A DNA stretch of 64,000 nucleotides from Streptomyces sp. 3214.6 (GCF_900129855.1 NZ_LT670819.1:4898001-4962000), one strand, 5' to 3'. Positions 43,034 through 51,190 are shown, counted from the stretch's first letter. Made by a program: numbers and translations. The notes: generated from the sequence alone by a model not told the origin.

Positions 43034-43813
43034 TCAGGCTGGCGGGAGGGGCGGGACGCCGGGCATGTCGGGTGTCCCGAGGGTGGCCCGTGCGCTGTCC
43101 GGACCCACCCGCATGATCGTGACCAGTCGGTCCGTCGGTTCCAGCAGGCCGATCGCCGGGTCGTCGTAGGCGAGGACTCGGTGCCCGCGGACGACGCTCA
43201 CCACCAGGTCGTCCGTCTCACGCGGGCCGCGGCCCGCCTCCGCCTTGGTGACGGGCCGTTCCACCAGGTCGAGCCCGTCGCCCTGCTGGATGAGGTCCTC
43301 CATCACCCGGCCCGCCGCCGGACTGAGCACGGACAGGCCGAGCAGCCGGCCGGCCGCACCCGCGCTGGTGATGACCTCGTCCGCGCCGGACTGCTTGAGC
43401 AGCGGCGCGTTCTCCTCCTCGCGGACCGCCGCCACGATCTTCGCCCCGGGGTTGAGCTGGCGCGCCGTCAGCGCCACCAGGACGGCCGTGTCGTCGCGCT
43501 GCGTCGCGATGACGATCCGCCCCGCCCGCTGCACCTCGGCCCGCCGCAGCACGTCACTGCGCGTCGCGTCTCCGACGATGCCCTCATAGCCCTCGGCCGT
43601 CGCCGCCTCGATCACCTTCGCGCTCGGGTCGATCACCATGACCTGTTCCTTGCGCAGGCCCGCCGCGCAGGCCGTCCGGATCGCGGACCGCCCCTTCGTA
43701 CCGAAGCCGACGACGACAGTGTGGTCGCGCAAGGGGACCTCCGGGATCATGGACAGACGCGGACTCATGGACATGTGTTGCTTCATGACGGGCACGAGCC
43801 CGCCGGGAACCAT
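43034..43813 (-). CDS. Stand-alone RCK (TrkA-N/TrkA-C) protein
   Basis: This 259-residue cytosolic protein comprises an RCK module only. VVVGFGTKGRSAIRT is the Rossmann loop, followed by MVIDPSAKVIEAA (acidic ribose ligand), GDATRSDVLRRAEVQRAGRIVIA and LLKQSGADEVITSAGAAG, then a TrkA-C part. There is no membrane segment. It is clearly homologous along its whole length to the RCK half of the divergent K+ channel, only 39 bp away. It may join that channel's gating ring. ATG 43813 with GGTGGG upstream is chosen; ATGs at 43786 and 43774 are possible. Confidence 0.82.
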   Translation of the reverse strand: MVPGGLVPVMKQHMSMSPRLSMIPEVPLRDHTVVVGFGTKGRSAIRTACAAGLRKEQVMVIDPSAKVIEAATAEGYEGIVGDATRSDVLRRAEVQRAGRIVIATQRDDTAVLVALTARQLNPGAKIVAAVREEENAPLLKQSGADEVITSAGAAGRLLGLSVLSPAAGRVMEDLIQQGDGLDLVERPVTKAEAGRGPRETDDLVVSVVRGHRVLAYDDPAIGLLEPTDRLVTIMRVGPDSARATLGTPDMPGVPPLPPA

Positions 43814-43852
43814 GGTGCCCACCGAACGGACGACCACCACAGGGGGCACGCG

Positions 43853-44971
43853 ATGAAGGACCACCCACGACAGCCTGCCGGGCCGGTCAGGTTCTCCCTC
43901 TTCAGGTCCCTCTGGTACCGCTCGCGCACCGAGGCCCGGGACGACGCCGAGGCGGGCCGCTCCATCACGATGCCCGTGCGCACCGGCGTCCCCCCGCTCC
44001 AGCAGGTGCTGCGGCGTCTCGCCATGGGCCTGCTGGTACTGGCCGTCACCACGCTGATCGTCTACGCCGACCACGATGGCTACAACGACAACGCGGACGG
44101 CTCCGTCGGTCTCCTCGACTCCGCCTACTACGCCACCGTCACCCTCTCCACCACCGGCTACGGCGACATCACCCCGGTCAGCGACATGGCCCGGCTCGTC
44201 AACATTCTCGTCATCACACCGCTGCGTGTGCTGTTCCTGATCATCCTGGTCGGCACCACCCTGGAGGTGCTCACCGAGCGGACCCGGCAGCAGGTCCGCA
44301 TCCACCGCTGGCGCGCCCGCACCAGCGATCACATCGTGGTCGTCGGATACGGCACCAAGGGCCGCCATGCAGTGGAGACCCTCGTCGGGCAGGGCATCGC
44401 CAAGGACCGGATCGTGGTCGTGGACGCGCAGCGCAAGGCCGCCAACCTGGCCGGCGACGACGGCCTGGTGGCGGTGACCGGTGACGCCACCCGCTCGGAG
44501 ACACTCCTCAAGGCCGAGGTCCAGCGCGCCTCCCGAGTGATCGTCGCCCCGCAGCGCGACGACACCACCGCCCTGGTCACCCTCACCGCCCGCCAGCTGA
44601 ACCGACGCGCGACGATCGTCGTCGCCGCCCGGGAGGACGAGAACGTGCCACTGCTCAAGCAGAGCGGCGCGGACACCGTGATCACCAGCTCCAGCTCCGC
44701 CGGCCGACTGCTCGGTGTCTCGATGGTCAGCCCGACCGTGGCCAGGACCCTGGAGGATCTGATGACTCTCGGCAGCGGCCTGGACCTCATCGAGCGCCCG
44801 ATCACCGAGGCGGAGACGGGACAGGCGCCCCGCACCTGCGCGGACCTCGTGGTGGCCGTCATCCGCCGCAAGGAGCTGCTGGACTACGCCGACCCCCGGC
44901 TCACCCGCCTGCAGCCGGGGGACCGCGTGATCACGGTCAGCCGGGCAGTCCCGGCCACCGAACAGGCGTGA
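43853..44971 (+). CDS. Two-TM potassium channel with RCK domain
   Basis: This 372-residue membrane channel has TM1 at about 58-74 (LAMGLLVLAVTTLIVYA). The pore helix and filter are SAYYATVTLSTTGYGDITP, where TTGYGD is the K+ selectivity signature, and TM2 is at about 118-135 (VLFLIILVGTTLEVL). The cytosolic RCK covers about 155-365 (VVVGYGTKGRHAVETL, IVVVDAQRKAANLAG, GDATRSETLLKAEVQRASRVIVA). The layout equals MthK/GsuK-type ligand-gated channels. ATG 43853 follows AGGGGG. It is divergent from the orphan RCK gene and ends four bases before a parS cluster. Confidence 0.93.
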   Translation: MKDHPRQPAGPVRFSLFRSLWYRSRTEARDDAEAGRSITMPVRTGVPPLQQVLRRLAMGLLVLAVTTLIVYADHDGYNDNADGSVGLLDSAYYATVTLSTTGYGDITPVSDMARLVNILVITPLRVLFLIILVGTTLEVLTERTRQQVRIHRWRARTSDHIVVVGYGTKGRHAVETLVGQGIAKDRIVVVDAQRKAANLAGDDGLVAVTGDATRSETLLKAEVQRASRVIVAPQRDDTTALVTLTARQLNRRATIVVAAREDENVPLLKQSGADTVITSSSSAGRLLGVSMVSPTVARTLEDLMTLGSGLDLIERPITEAETGQAPRTCADLVVAVIRRKELLDYADPRLTRLQPGDRVITVSRAVPATEQA

Positions 44972-44975
44972 CGAC

Positions 44976-44989
44976 GTTTCACGTGAAAC
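44976..44989. promoter_or_regulatory. parS: parS site, cluster copy 1
   Basis: Perfect GTTTCACGTGAAAC, beginning 4 bp after the channel stop codon. Confidence 0.87.
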
Positions 44990-44996
44990 ACCCACG

Positions 44997-45010
44997 GTTT
45001 CACGTGAAAC
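44997..45010. promoter_or_regulatory. parS: parS site, cluster copy 2
   Basis: Perfect GTTTCACGTGAAAC, 21 bp from copy 1 start to start. Confidence 0.87.
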
Positions 45011-45020
45011 AGGCGCCGTG

Positions 45021-45034
45021 GCTTCACGTGAAAC
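45021..45034. promoter_or_regulatory. parS: parS-like site, cluster copy 3 (one mismatch)
   Basis: GCTTCACGTGAAAC differs from the core at one base and lies 24 bp from copy 2. Confidence 0.7.
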
Positions 45035-45044
45035 AGGCGCCGTG

Positions 45045-45058
45045 GCTTCACGTCAAAC
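45045..45058. promoter_or_regulatory. parS: parS-like site, cluster copy 4 (two mismatches)
   Basis: GCTTCACGTCAAAC differs at two bases and is probably a decayed duplicate of copy 3 (24-bp unit GGCGCCGTGGCTTCACGT repeated). Confidence 0.5.
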
Positions 45059-45067
45059 ACGGAGGGT

Positions 45068-45081
45068 GTTTCACGTGAAAC
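45068..45081. promoter_or_regulatory. parS: parS site, cluster copy 5, embedded in moeA 3' end
   Basis: TGTTTCACGTGAAACA is the full 16-bp palindrome. Read on minus, it encodes the last residues Cys-Phe-Thr and the TGA stop of moeA. Confidence 0.87.
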
Positions 45082-46450
45082 AGGCACCGATCCCGGCCGC
45101 CGCCCACGGCAGATCGAGGAGTTCGGCCTCCTGACCCGCCCGAGCACCGCCCGGCGGTACGACGGCGAGGGCATCGGCCGCCGCGATGCCCCGCAGCATG
45201 GCCGGCCCGTTGTAGTGCAGCGGCACGGCATGATCGCCCCGCAGCACGACCGGAATGAGCCGGGTGTCGTACGGATGCCCGTGCGCCGCTTCCCTCAACG
45301 GCAGCGCGTACCGCTCGGCAGCCGGGCGGGCGGCGAGGGTGCGCAACAGGGGCTCGGCGAGGGTGAGCAGACCGGAGACGGCCGCGAGGGGGTTGCCTGG
45401 CAGACCGACGAGGTGCTGGTCCTCCGTGAGACGGGCCAGCAGCATGGGGTGACCGGGGCGCACCTGGACGCCGTCGATGAGGAGTTCGGCGTCGAGGCGG
45501 CGCAGGGTGGGGTGCACATGGTCGAGCGGGCCCGAGGCCGTGCCCCCGGTGCTGACGATCAGATCGGCACCGGACGCGGTGATGGCCTTGCGCAGGGCCT
45601 TCGCGTCGTCACGGAGCCTGCGTACGGCGGTGACCTCGGCACCCAGCGCCCGCAGCCACGGGGGCAGCATCGGGCCGAGAGCGTCCCGGATGAGGCCGTC
45701 GTGGGGGCGGCCCTCGGAGAGCAGTTCATCACCGAGGACGAGCACCTCGACCCGGGGACGGGGCACAGCGGTCAGCGTGTCGTACCCGGCGGCCGCGGCG
45801 AGACCGAGCACGGCCGGGGTCACCACCGCTCCGGCGAGCAGCAACTGGTCCCCGCTGCGGCACTCCTGCCCGCGCGGGCGGATGTCCTGCCCGTGCTGCA
45901 TCTCGCGGGTCGCGTGCAGCCGGCCGTTGTCGTCGGTGCGGCCGTGCTCGCTGCGCAGCACCGCGGTGGTGTCCGCGGGGATCCGGGCGCCGGTGGCGAT
46001 CCGGACGGCCTCACCGTCGGCGAGGGGCGCGGGCGCGGCGCTGCCGGCGAGCACGCCCTCGTCCCGTACGTGCCAGGGGCCGGGTCCGGCAACCGCCCAT
46101 CCGTCCATCGCGGAGGTGTCGAAGGAGGGCAGGTCGGTGAGTGCGGTCAGGGGGGCGGCCAGGACGAGGCCGAGGGCGTCGCCGAAGGTCACGGAGACTG
46201 GCGCGCGGCGGGCGGCACACGACCGCGCGGCACGGGCGGCGATCGTCCGGGCCTCCGGCCAGGGGGTGGCCTGGTGGCGGTGCTCCCCGGCGGCGGCCCG
46301 GTGACCGGTCTGCGGGGCGTGGGAGGACGGGGAACGGTTGCCGTTGCCGTCCCGCTGCGTGGGGCCGTTGCCGTCCTTCACGAGGGCGAGCGCCTCCTCG
46401 ACATCGAAGTCCTCGGCGTCAAGACCCTGCCGGGTGCCGCGGGGCGTCAT
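45071..46450 (-). CDS. moeA: Molybdopterin molybdenumtransferase MoeA
   Basis: This 459-residue enzyme inserts molybdate into adenylated molybdopterin in cofactor synthesis. After a roughly 65-residue non-conserved N-terminal extension, the MoeA domains follow: LPSFDTSAMDGWAVA, AVRIATGARIPADTTAVLR, the MoaB-like catalytic domain with VLVLGDELL, IVSTGGTASGPLDHV and LVGLPGNPLAAVSGL, and a C-terminal domain IV. The ATG overlaps the stop of the MobA-like gene (ATGA), so both are cotranscribed, MobA-like first. The C-terminal codons and stop lie inside a parS site. Confidence 0.93.
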   Translation of the reverse strand: MTPRGTRQGLDAEDFDVEEALALVKDGNGPTQRDGNGNRSPSSHAPQTGHRAAAGEHRHQATPWPEARTIAARAARSCAARRAPVSVTFGDALGLVLAAPLTALTDLPSFDTSAMDGWAVAGPGPWHVRDEGVLAGSAAPAPLADGEAVRIATGARIPADTTAVLRSEHGRTDDNGRLHATREMQHGQDIRPRGQECRSGDQLLLAGAVVTPAVLGLAAAAGYDTLTAVPRPRVEVLVLGDELLSEGRPHDGLIRDALGPMLPPWLRALGAEVTAVRRLRDDAKALRKAITASGADLIVSTGGTASGPLDHVHPTLRRLDAELLIDGVQVRPGHPMLLARLTEDQHLVGLPGNPLAAVSGLLTLAEPLLRTLAARPAAERYALPLREAAHGHPYDTRLIPVVLRGDHAVPLHYNGPAMLRGIAAADALAVVPPGGARAGQEAELLDLPWAAAGIGACFT

Positions 46451-47406
46451 CCGGCGTCCGGTCCAGAGCCGCCGGGCTCGACGACCTTGTCCTTCTTGTC
46501 CTGTGGGGCCTTGTCCTGTGGGGCCTGGGCCTTGTCCTGTGGGGCGGCGGTGTCCTGTTCGGCCTCCTGCGCCCAGCGCAGGGCCAGCGCCGCGGCCTTG
46601 CGGGCGGCCTCGGCGACGGCCTCGGGGCCTCCCTGGGCCTGCGCGGCGGCGTAGCCGACCAGGAAGGTGGTCAGCGGGGCCGCGGGCCGGGCCACTCCGT
46701 GGGCGGCGTCACGGGCGAGATCGAGGAGGCCGCCGGTGTCGACATCGAGGTCGATGCCCAGCTCGTCCTTGACTGCGGAGATCCATTCATCCAACACGTG
46801 GCCATGCTCCCTGATACGTGCCCTGGCGGTGGCGATGTCGTCCCAGGTGTCGCAGTCGAAGGACGCGACAGGGTCGGAGACGCGGGTGAGGTCGAGTCCG
46901 GCGGTCAGCCGGCGCAGGGGCAGCCCGGTGAGGCCGCCGTGGTCGGCGGTGAGCACCTCCAGTTCACGGCGCAGGGCGGCCGTGCGGTACGCGGCGACGA
47001 GCGGCTGGTCGCGGCCGTCGGCGTCGGTGAGCAGCGCACCCTCGGCCGCACCGGCGCGCAGGGCGGTCAGCAGCCGCCGTACGGTGTCCGCCGCGAGGAA
47101 AGGCAGGTCGGCGGAGAGGACGAGCACGTCGTCGGCCGCGGTGTGCCGTACTCCGGCGTCGAGCGCGGCGACGGGGCCCGCACCAGGCGGGTCCTCGCGT
47201 GCCCAGCGCACGGGCCGGGCGGTGGGGCGAGGGTCGGCGACGACGACGGTGGCGCGCGCGTCGACGCAGGCGCCGAGCACCCGGTCCAGCAGCGCGCGCC
47301 CGCCCACCCGCACGCCGGGCTTGTCGGCGCCGCCGAGCCGCCGGGCGCCGCCACCGGCGAGCACGACGGCGTCGTACGCCGGCTCGGAAGGCTCGTTCGA
47401 GGTCAC
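46447..47406 (-). CDS. MobA-like NTP transferase fused to DUF6457
   Basis: This 319-residue protein has an N-terminal MobA/NTP-transferase domain (about 10-195): VVLAGGGARRLGGADKPGVRVGG is the nucleotide-binding loop with the conserved Lys, and VLVLSADLPFLAADTV holds the metal Asp. It probably adds GMP or CMP to molybdopterin. A helical DUF6457 module follows (about 208-290; LDEWISAVKDELGIDLDVDTGGLLDLARD), then a tail of repeated APQDKA units. GTG 47406 follows GGGGG. It is coupled to moeA by a 4-nt overlap, supporting a role in molybdenum cofactor maturation. Confidence 0.87.
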   Translation of the reverse strand: MTSNEPSEPAYDAVVLAGGGARRLGGADKPGVRVGGRALLDRVLGACVDARATVVVADPRPTARPVRWAREDPPGAGPVAALDAGVRHTAADDVLVLSADLPFLAADTVRRLLTALRAGAAEGALLTDADGRDQPLVAAYRTAALRRELEVLTADHGGLTGLPLRRLTAGLDLTRVSDPVASFDCDTWDDIATARARIREHGHVLDEWISAVKDELGIDLDVDTGGLLDLARDAAHGVARPAAPLTTFLVGYAAAQAQGGPEAVAEAARKAAALALRWAQEAEQDTAAPQDKAQAPQDKAPQDKKDKVVEPGGSGPDAG

Positions 47407-47435
47407 CCCCCGAGTATGGGGGTCACCCCGGCGAT

Positions 47436-47461
47436 GCGTTCCCCGCGATCACGGGGAACGC
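47436..47461 (-). terminator. Terminator of bkd operon 2
   Basis: GCGTTCCCCG pairs perfectly with CGGGGAACGC around CGATCA, 27 bp past the E2 stop codon. Confidence 0.75.
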
Positions 47462-47487
47462 GGGGAACGCCCGGGCCGAGTTCGTGA

Positions 47488-48918
47488 TCACAGGGTGCGT
47501 AGAAGCACCGCCGGTTGTTCCACGCAGTCCGCCACGTAGCGCAGGAAGCCTCCCGCGGTGCCGCCGTCGCACACCCGGTGGTCGAAGGTGAGGGAGAGCT
47601 GCACGACCTGGCGCACCGCCAGCTCGTTCTCGTGCACCCACGGCTTGGGGACGATGCGGCCGACGCCGAGCATGGCCGCCTCGGGGTGGTTGATGATCGG
47701 CGTGGAGCCGTCGACGCCGAACACGCCGTAGTTGTTCAGCGTGAAGGTGCCGCCGGTCAGTTCGCCGGGGGTGAGGTGCCCGTCCCGGGCGGCCTCGGTG
47801 AGCCGTGCGAACTCGGCGTTGAGCCCCTCGGCGTCGAGGGCGTGAGCGTCGCGGACGACGGGCACGACGAGGCCCCGCTCCGTCTGTGCGGCGAACCCGA
47901 GGTGGACGTGGTCGAAGCGGACGACCTCACGGGCCGCCATGTCGACGGTCGAGTTGAGCTCCGGGAACCGGGCCAGGGCCGCGGTGCAGATCCGGGCCAG
48001 CAGCGCGATCAGGGAGATCTTCGACCCGCCCGCAGCGTTCATGGCGGCGCGGGCACGCATCAGTTCCGTCGCGTCGGCGTCCACCCAGCAGGTCGCGTCG
48101 GGAATCTCCCGACGACTGCGGGAGAGCTTGTCGGCGACTGCACCCCGGACGCCCTTGAGGGGGATGCGATGGGCGGAGGCGGCGGGGGTGGGGGTGGGGG
48201 CAGCCGCGGGAGTGGGCGTCGCCGGGGAGACCGGCGCGGGCTGCGGGACGGGTTGCGGGACGGGCTGCGGAGCGGGTTGCGGAGCGGGTTGCGGAGCGGG
48301 CTGCGGGGCTGCGGCCGCCCGCAGCGCGTGCTCGACATCCCCCCGCAGGATCAGCCCGTCGGGTCCGGAGCCGGCGAGCTGTCGCAGGTCCAGGCCGTTC
48401 TCGCGGGCGAGGCGGCGCACCAGCGGGGAGATCACAGGAACGGGACTGTCCGCTGCCTTGTGGGCACCAACGGCCGAAACGTCGTCCGGGACAGCGGCCG
48501 AAACATCAGCCGGGACAGCGGGAGCAGCCGTGGTCGCTGGGGTGGCGGGGGTGGCGGGCGGCGGCTGAACCGGCCGCACCCGCCTGCGCCGCGCCGGTGC
48601 CTCCGAAGTGCCGTAGCCCACCAGCACGTTGCCCGAGCCCTCGGTGGGAACGGCCGCCCCGGCGGAGGCCGGCGCGCCGACCGCCACCGTGATCAGCGGG
48701 GCCCCGACGGGCAGTTCCGTGCCCTCCTCGCCGAAACGGGCGGTGACCACGCCGCCGTAGGGGCAGGGCACCTCCACCATCGCCTTGGCCGTCTCGACCT
48801 CGACGACCGGCTGGTCCACGGCGACCACGTCACCGACCTGGACCAGCCAGCGGACGATCTCCGCCTCGGTGAGCCCCTCCCCGAGGTCGGGGAGCTTGAA
48901 CTCCAGCACCTGTGCCAT
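47488..48918 (-). CDS. bkdC2: Branched-chain 2-oxoacid dehydrogenase E2, operon 2
   Basis: This 476-residue dihydrolipoyl acyltransferase is a second, divergent E2. The lipoyl domain contains VEVETAKAMVEV (lipoyl Lys). A linker with APQPAPQPAPQPVPQ repeats follows an E1/E3-binding domain (SPLVRRLARENGLDLRQLAGSGPDGLI). The acyltransferase domain includes LSLTFDHRVCDGGTAGGF with the catalytic His. ATG 48918 shares its A with the E1beta stop (TGATG), so translation is coupled. It is the last gene of operon 2, closed by a hairpin. Sequence differs enough from the operon 1 E2 to suggest different substrate range or conditions. Confidence 0.94.
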   Translation of the reverse strand: MAQVLEFKLPDLGEGLTEAEIVRWLVQVGDVVAVDQPVVEVETAKAMVEVPCPYGGVVTARFGEEGTELPVGAPLITVAVGAPASAGAAVPTEGSGNVLVGYGTSEAPARRRRVRPVQPPPATPATPATTAAPAVPADVSAAVPDDVSAVGAHKAADSPVPVISPLVRRLARENGLDLRQLAGSGPDGLILRGDVEHALRAAAAPQPAPQPAPQPAPQPVPQPVPQPAPVSPATPTPAAAPTPTPAASAHRIPLKGVRGAVADKLSRSRREIPDATCWVDADATELMRARAAMNAAGGSKISLIALLARICTAALARFPELNSTVDMAAREVVRFDHVHLGFAAQTERGLVVPVVRDAHALDAEGLNAEFARLTEAARDGHLTPGELTGGTFTLNNYGVFGVDGSTPIINHPEAAMLGVGRIVPKPWVHENELAVRQVVQLSLTFDHRVCDGGTAGGFLRYVADCVEQPAVLLRTL

Positions 48919-49922
48919 CAGTTATCGGCCTCCCACTGCAGCCGCGCCACGGCGTCCAGGATGCGGTCGACGCCGGGCAGGTGGTGCTGCTCCAGCATCG
49001 GCGGCGGGTACGGCAGGTCGAACCCGGCGACCCGCAGCACCGGCGCCTCCAGGTGGTGGAAGCAGCGCTCCGTGACCCGGGCCGCGATCTCTCCGCCCGG
49101 CCCGCCGAAGGATCCCGACTCATGGACGACGACCGCGCGGCCGGTCCGCCGTACCGAGGCGCAGACCGTCTCGTCGTCAAAGGGCACCAGGGAACGCAGG
49201 TCGACGACTTCGAGGTCCCAGCCCTCGGCGCGCGCCGCCTCCGCGGCTTCGAGACAGACCGGCACCGACGGCCCGTACGTGATCAGTGTGGCGCTGCGGC
49301 CCGGGCGCCGCACCACGGCGCGGCCTATCGGGTCGACGGTCTGCGGGTCCTGAGGGTTCCAGGAGTCCTTGGACCAGTACAGACGCTTGGGTTCGAGGAA
49401 GACGACCGGATCGTCGGAGGCGATGGCGGCGCGCAGCAGGCCGTACGCGTCGGCGACCGTGGCGGGGGTGACGACATGGAGGCCCGGGGTCGCCATGTAG
49501 TACGCCTCGGAGGAGTCGCTGTGGTGCTCGACGCCGCCGATGCCGCCGCCGTAGGGCACGCGGACGGTGATCGGCAGGGGCATGCGCCCCCCAGTGCGGT
49601 TGCGCATACGGGCGACATGGCTGATGAGCTGCTCGAACGCCGGGTAGGCGAAGGCGTCGAACTGCATCTCCACGACCGGACGCAGCCCGTACATGGCCAT
49701 GCCGACGGCGGTGCCGAGGATGCCCGCCTCGGCGAGCGGGGTGTCCGTGCAGCGGTCCTCGCCGAACTCCTTGGCGAGCCCGTCGGTGACCCGGAAGACG
49801 CCTCCGAGGGTGCCCACGTCCTCGCCCAGGACGTGCACGGACGGGTCGGCGGCCATCGCGTCGCGCAGCGCGCGCGTGAGGGCCTGCGCCATGGTGGCGG
49901 GCTTGAGGGCGACGGTGGTCAT
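48918..49922 (-). CDS. bkdB2: Branched-chain 2-oxoacid dehydrogenase E1 beta, operon 2
   Basis: This 334-residue beta subunit has the diphosphate/pyrimidine-domain signatures HVLGEDVGTLGGVFRVTDGL, RVPYGGGIGGVEHHSDSSEAYY and a C-terminal LEVVDLRSLVPFDDETV. It pairs with the E1alpha encoded just upstream; the two genes overlap by 4 nt (ATGA). It shares the same overall fold and length as the operon 1 subunit but differs in the substrate-proximal segments (YYMATPGLHVV against LFAHVSGLKIV). Confidence 0.95.
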   Translation of the reverse strand: MTTVALKPATMAQALTRALRDAMAADPSVHVLGEDVGTLGGVFRVTDGLAKEFGEDRCTDTPLAEAGILGTAVGMAMYGLRPVVEMQFDAFAYPAFEQLISHVARMRNRTGGRMPLPITVRVPYGGGIGGVEHHSDSSEAYYMATPGLHVVTPATVADAYGLLRAAIASDDPVVFLEPKRLYWSKDSWNPQDPQTVDPIGRAVVRRPGRSATLITYGPSVPVCLEAAEAARAEGWDLEVVDLRSLVPFDDETVCASVRRTGRAVVVHESGSFGGPGGEIAARVTERCFHHLEAPVLRVAGFDLPYPPPMLEQHHLPGVDRILDAVARLQWEADN

Positions 49923-51055
49923 CGGTGCGCGCCTTCCTGCTCCGCCTCGAGCTCGGCCTGCAACAGGGCGCGCTGTTCCCGCAGTTGGGGAGTGTCTTCG
50001 GCGTACACGTGGGCGAACAGGTCCATCGGGTCGAGGACCGGGTCCTGGTTCATGCGGGCGCGCAGATCGGCGGCCATCGCCTCGGCGGCGTCGCGTGTGG
50101 ACTGCTGTGTGTGCTCGTCGAGCAACCCGCGCGCGGTCAGTTCACGCTCCAGCAGCCGGATCGGGTCGTGCTCGCGCCAGGTCTCGACCTCGGCGTCGGC
50201 GCGGTAGCGGGTGGCGTCGTCGGCGTTGGTGTGCGCCTCGATGCGGTAGGTCACCGCCTCCACCAGGGTCGGACCGCCGCCCTCGCGCGCGCGGCGCACG
50301 GCGTCGGCCAGCACCTCGTGCACGGCGACGGCGTCGTTGCCGTCGACCAGGCGGCCCGGCATGCCGTACCCGACGGCCTTGTGGGCCAGCGAGGGGGCGG
50401 CGGTCTGCTTGGCGAGCGGTACGGAAATCGCGAAGCCGTTGTTCTGCACGAGGAAGACGACCGGGGCCTGCCAGACGGCGGCGAAGTTCAGCGCCTCGTG
50501 GAAGTCGCCCTCGCTGGTGCCGCCGTCACCGACCATGGCGAGCGCGACCACGTCGTCGCCCTTGAGGCGGGCGGCGTGCGCGAGGCCCACCGCGTGCGGA
50601 AGCTGGGTGGCGAGTGGTGTGCACAGGGGCGCGACGTGGTGCTCGTAGGGGTCGTAGCCGGTGTGCCAGTCGCCGCGCAGCAGGGTGAGGGCCTCCACGG
50701 GGTCCACCCCGCGGGCGACGACGGCGAGGGTGTCGCGGTAGCTGGGGAAGAGCCAGTCCCGCTCCTGGAGAACGAGCGCGGCGGCGACCTCGCAGGCCTC
50801 CTGGCCGGTGCTGGAGGGGTAGACGGCGAGTCTGCCCTGCTTGGTGAGGGCGGTCGCCTGGACGTTGTAGCGACGGCCGCGCACCAGCTGGGCGTACAGC
50901 CGGCGCAGCAGCTCGGGGTCGGCCTGCGCGGCCGCGTCGGTGCCGAGGACGCGGTACGGCTCCGCGTCGGGCAGCAGCGGCGCGGGGTCGGTACGGGGCT
51001 GCCAGGCGGGCGGCGGCGTGGGCCGGTACGTGCCCCGCTGCTCCATGACCGTCAT
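49919..51055 (-). CDS. bkdA2: Branched-chain 2-oxoacid dehydrogenase E1 alpha, operon 2
   Basis: This 378-residue alpha subunit has TPP-binding ALAMVGDGGTSEGDFHEALNFA...VFLVQNN and the conserved YRIEAHTNADDATRYR loop. It lacks the Thr/Arg extension of the operon 1 subunit. It is the first gene of operon 2; the 175-bp upstream region, shared with the divergent Lrp-type gene, holds an ACCGATTGTTCGGT motif and an inverted repeat. The start is the ATG at 51055, behind GGAGGTGCC. Confidence 0.94.
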   Translation of the reverse strand: MTVMEQRGTYRPTPPPAWQPRTDPAPLLPDAEPYRVLGTDAAAQADPELLRRLYAQLVRGRRYNVQATALTKQGRLAVYPSSTGQEACEVAAALVLQERDWLFPSYRDTLAVVARGVDPVEALTLLRGDWHTGYDPYEHHVAPLCTPLATQLPHAVGLAHAARLKGDDVVALAMVGDGGTSEGDFHEALNFAAVWQAPVVFLVQNNGFAISVPLAKQTAAPSLAHKAVGYGMPGRLVDGNDAVAVHEVLADAVRRAREGGGPTLVEAVTYRIEAHTNADDATRYRADAEVETWREHDPIRLLERELTARGLLDEHTQQSTRDAAEAMAADLRARMNQDPVLDPMDLFAHVYAEDTPQLREQRALLQAELEAEQEGAHR

Positions 51056-51115
51056 GACGGCACCTCCTCGTGGAAGCGGCTACGGGAGGCGCGTCGAAGG
51101 TGATGCGCCTCACCT

Positions 51116-51129
51116 ACCGATTGTTCGGT
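51116..51129. promoter_or_regulatory. Candidate TetR (PaaR-like) operator, bkd2/lrp region
   Basis: ACCGATTGTTCGGT matches the pattern ACCGNNCGNNCGGT at all but one fixed base. It lies 61 bp upstream of bkdA2. Confidence 0.6.
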
Positions 51130-51158
51130 CGTCGGCACATTTTGGCTACGGGGCCCCT

Positions 51159-51190
51159 CAGGCTGTGGACAAACGGTTCTCCACAGCCTG
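51159..51190. promoter_or_regulatory. Inverted repeat containing facing DnaA-box-like sequences
   Basis: CAGGCTGTGGA and TCCACAGCCTG are perfect 11-bp arms, 10 nt apart. TGTGGACAA (51164-51172) is a perfect DnaA box in reverse and TTCTCCACA (51177-51185) a one-mismatch box. It could be an Lrp-type operator, a DnaA site, or both. Confidence 0.5.

Noticed and set aside
43814..44995. Minus-strand extension of the RCK gene across the K+ channel
   Set aside because: The extension is antisense to the channel and lacks conserved sequence. The RCK start is placed at 43813, where the motif-bearing sequence begins.
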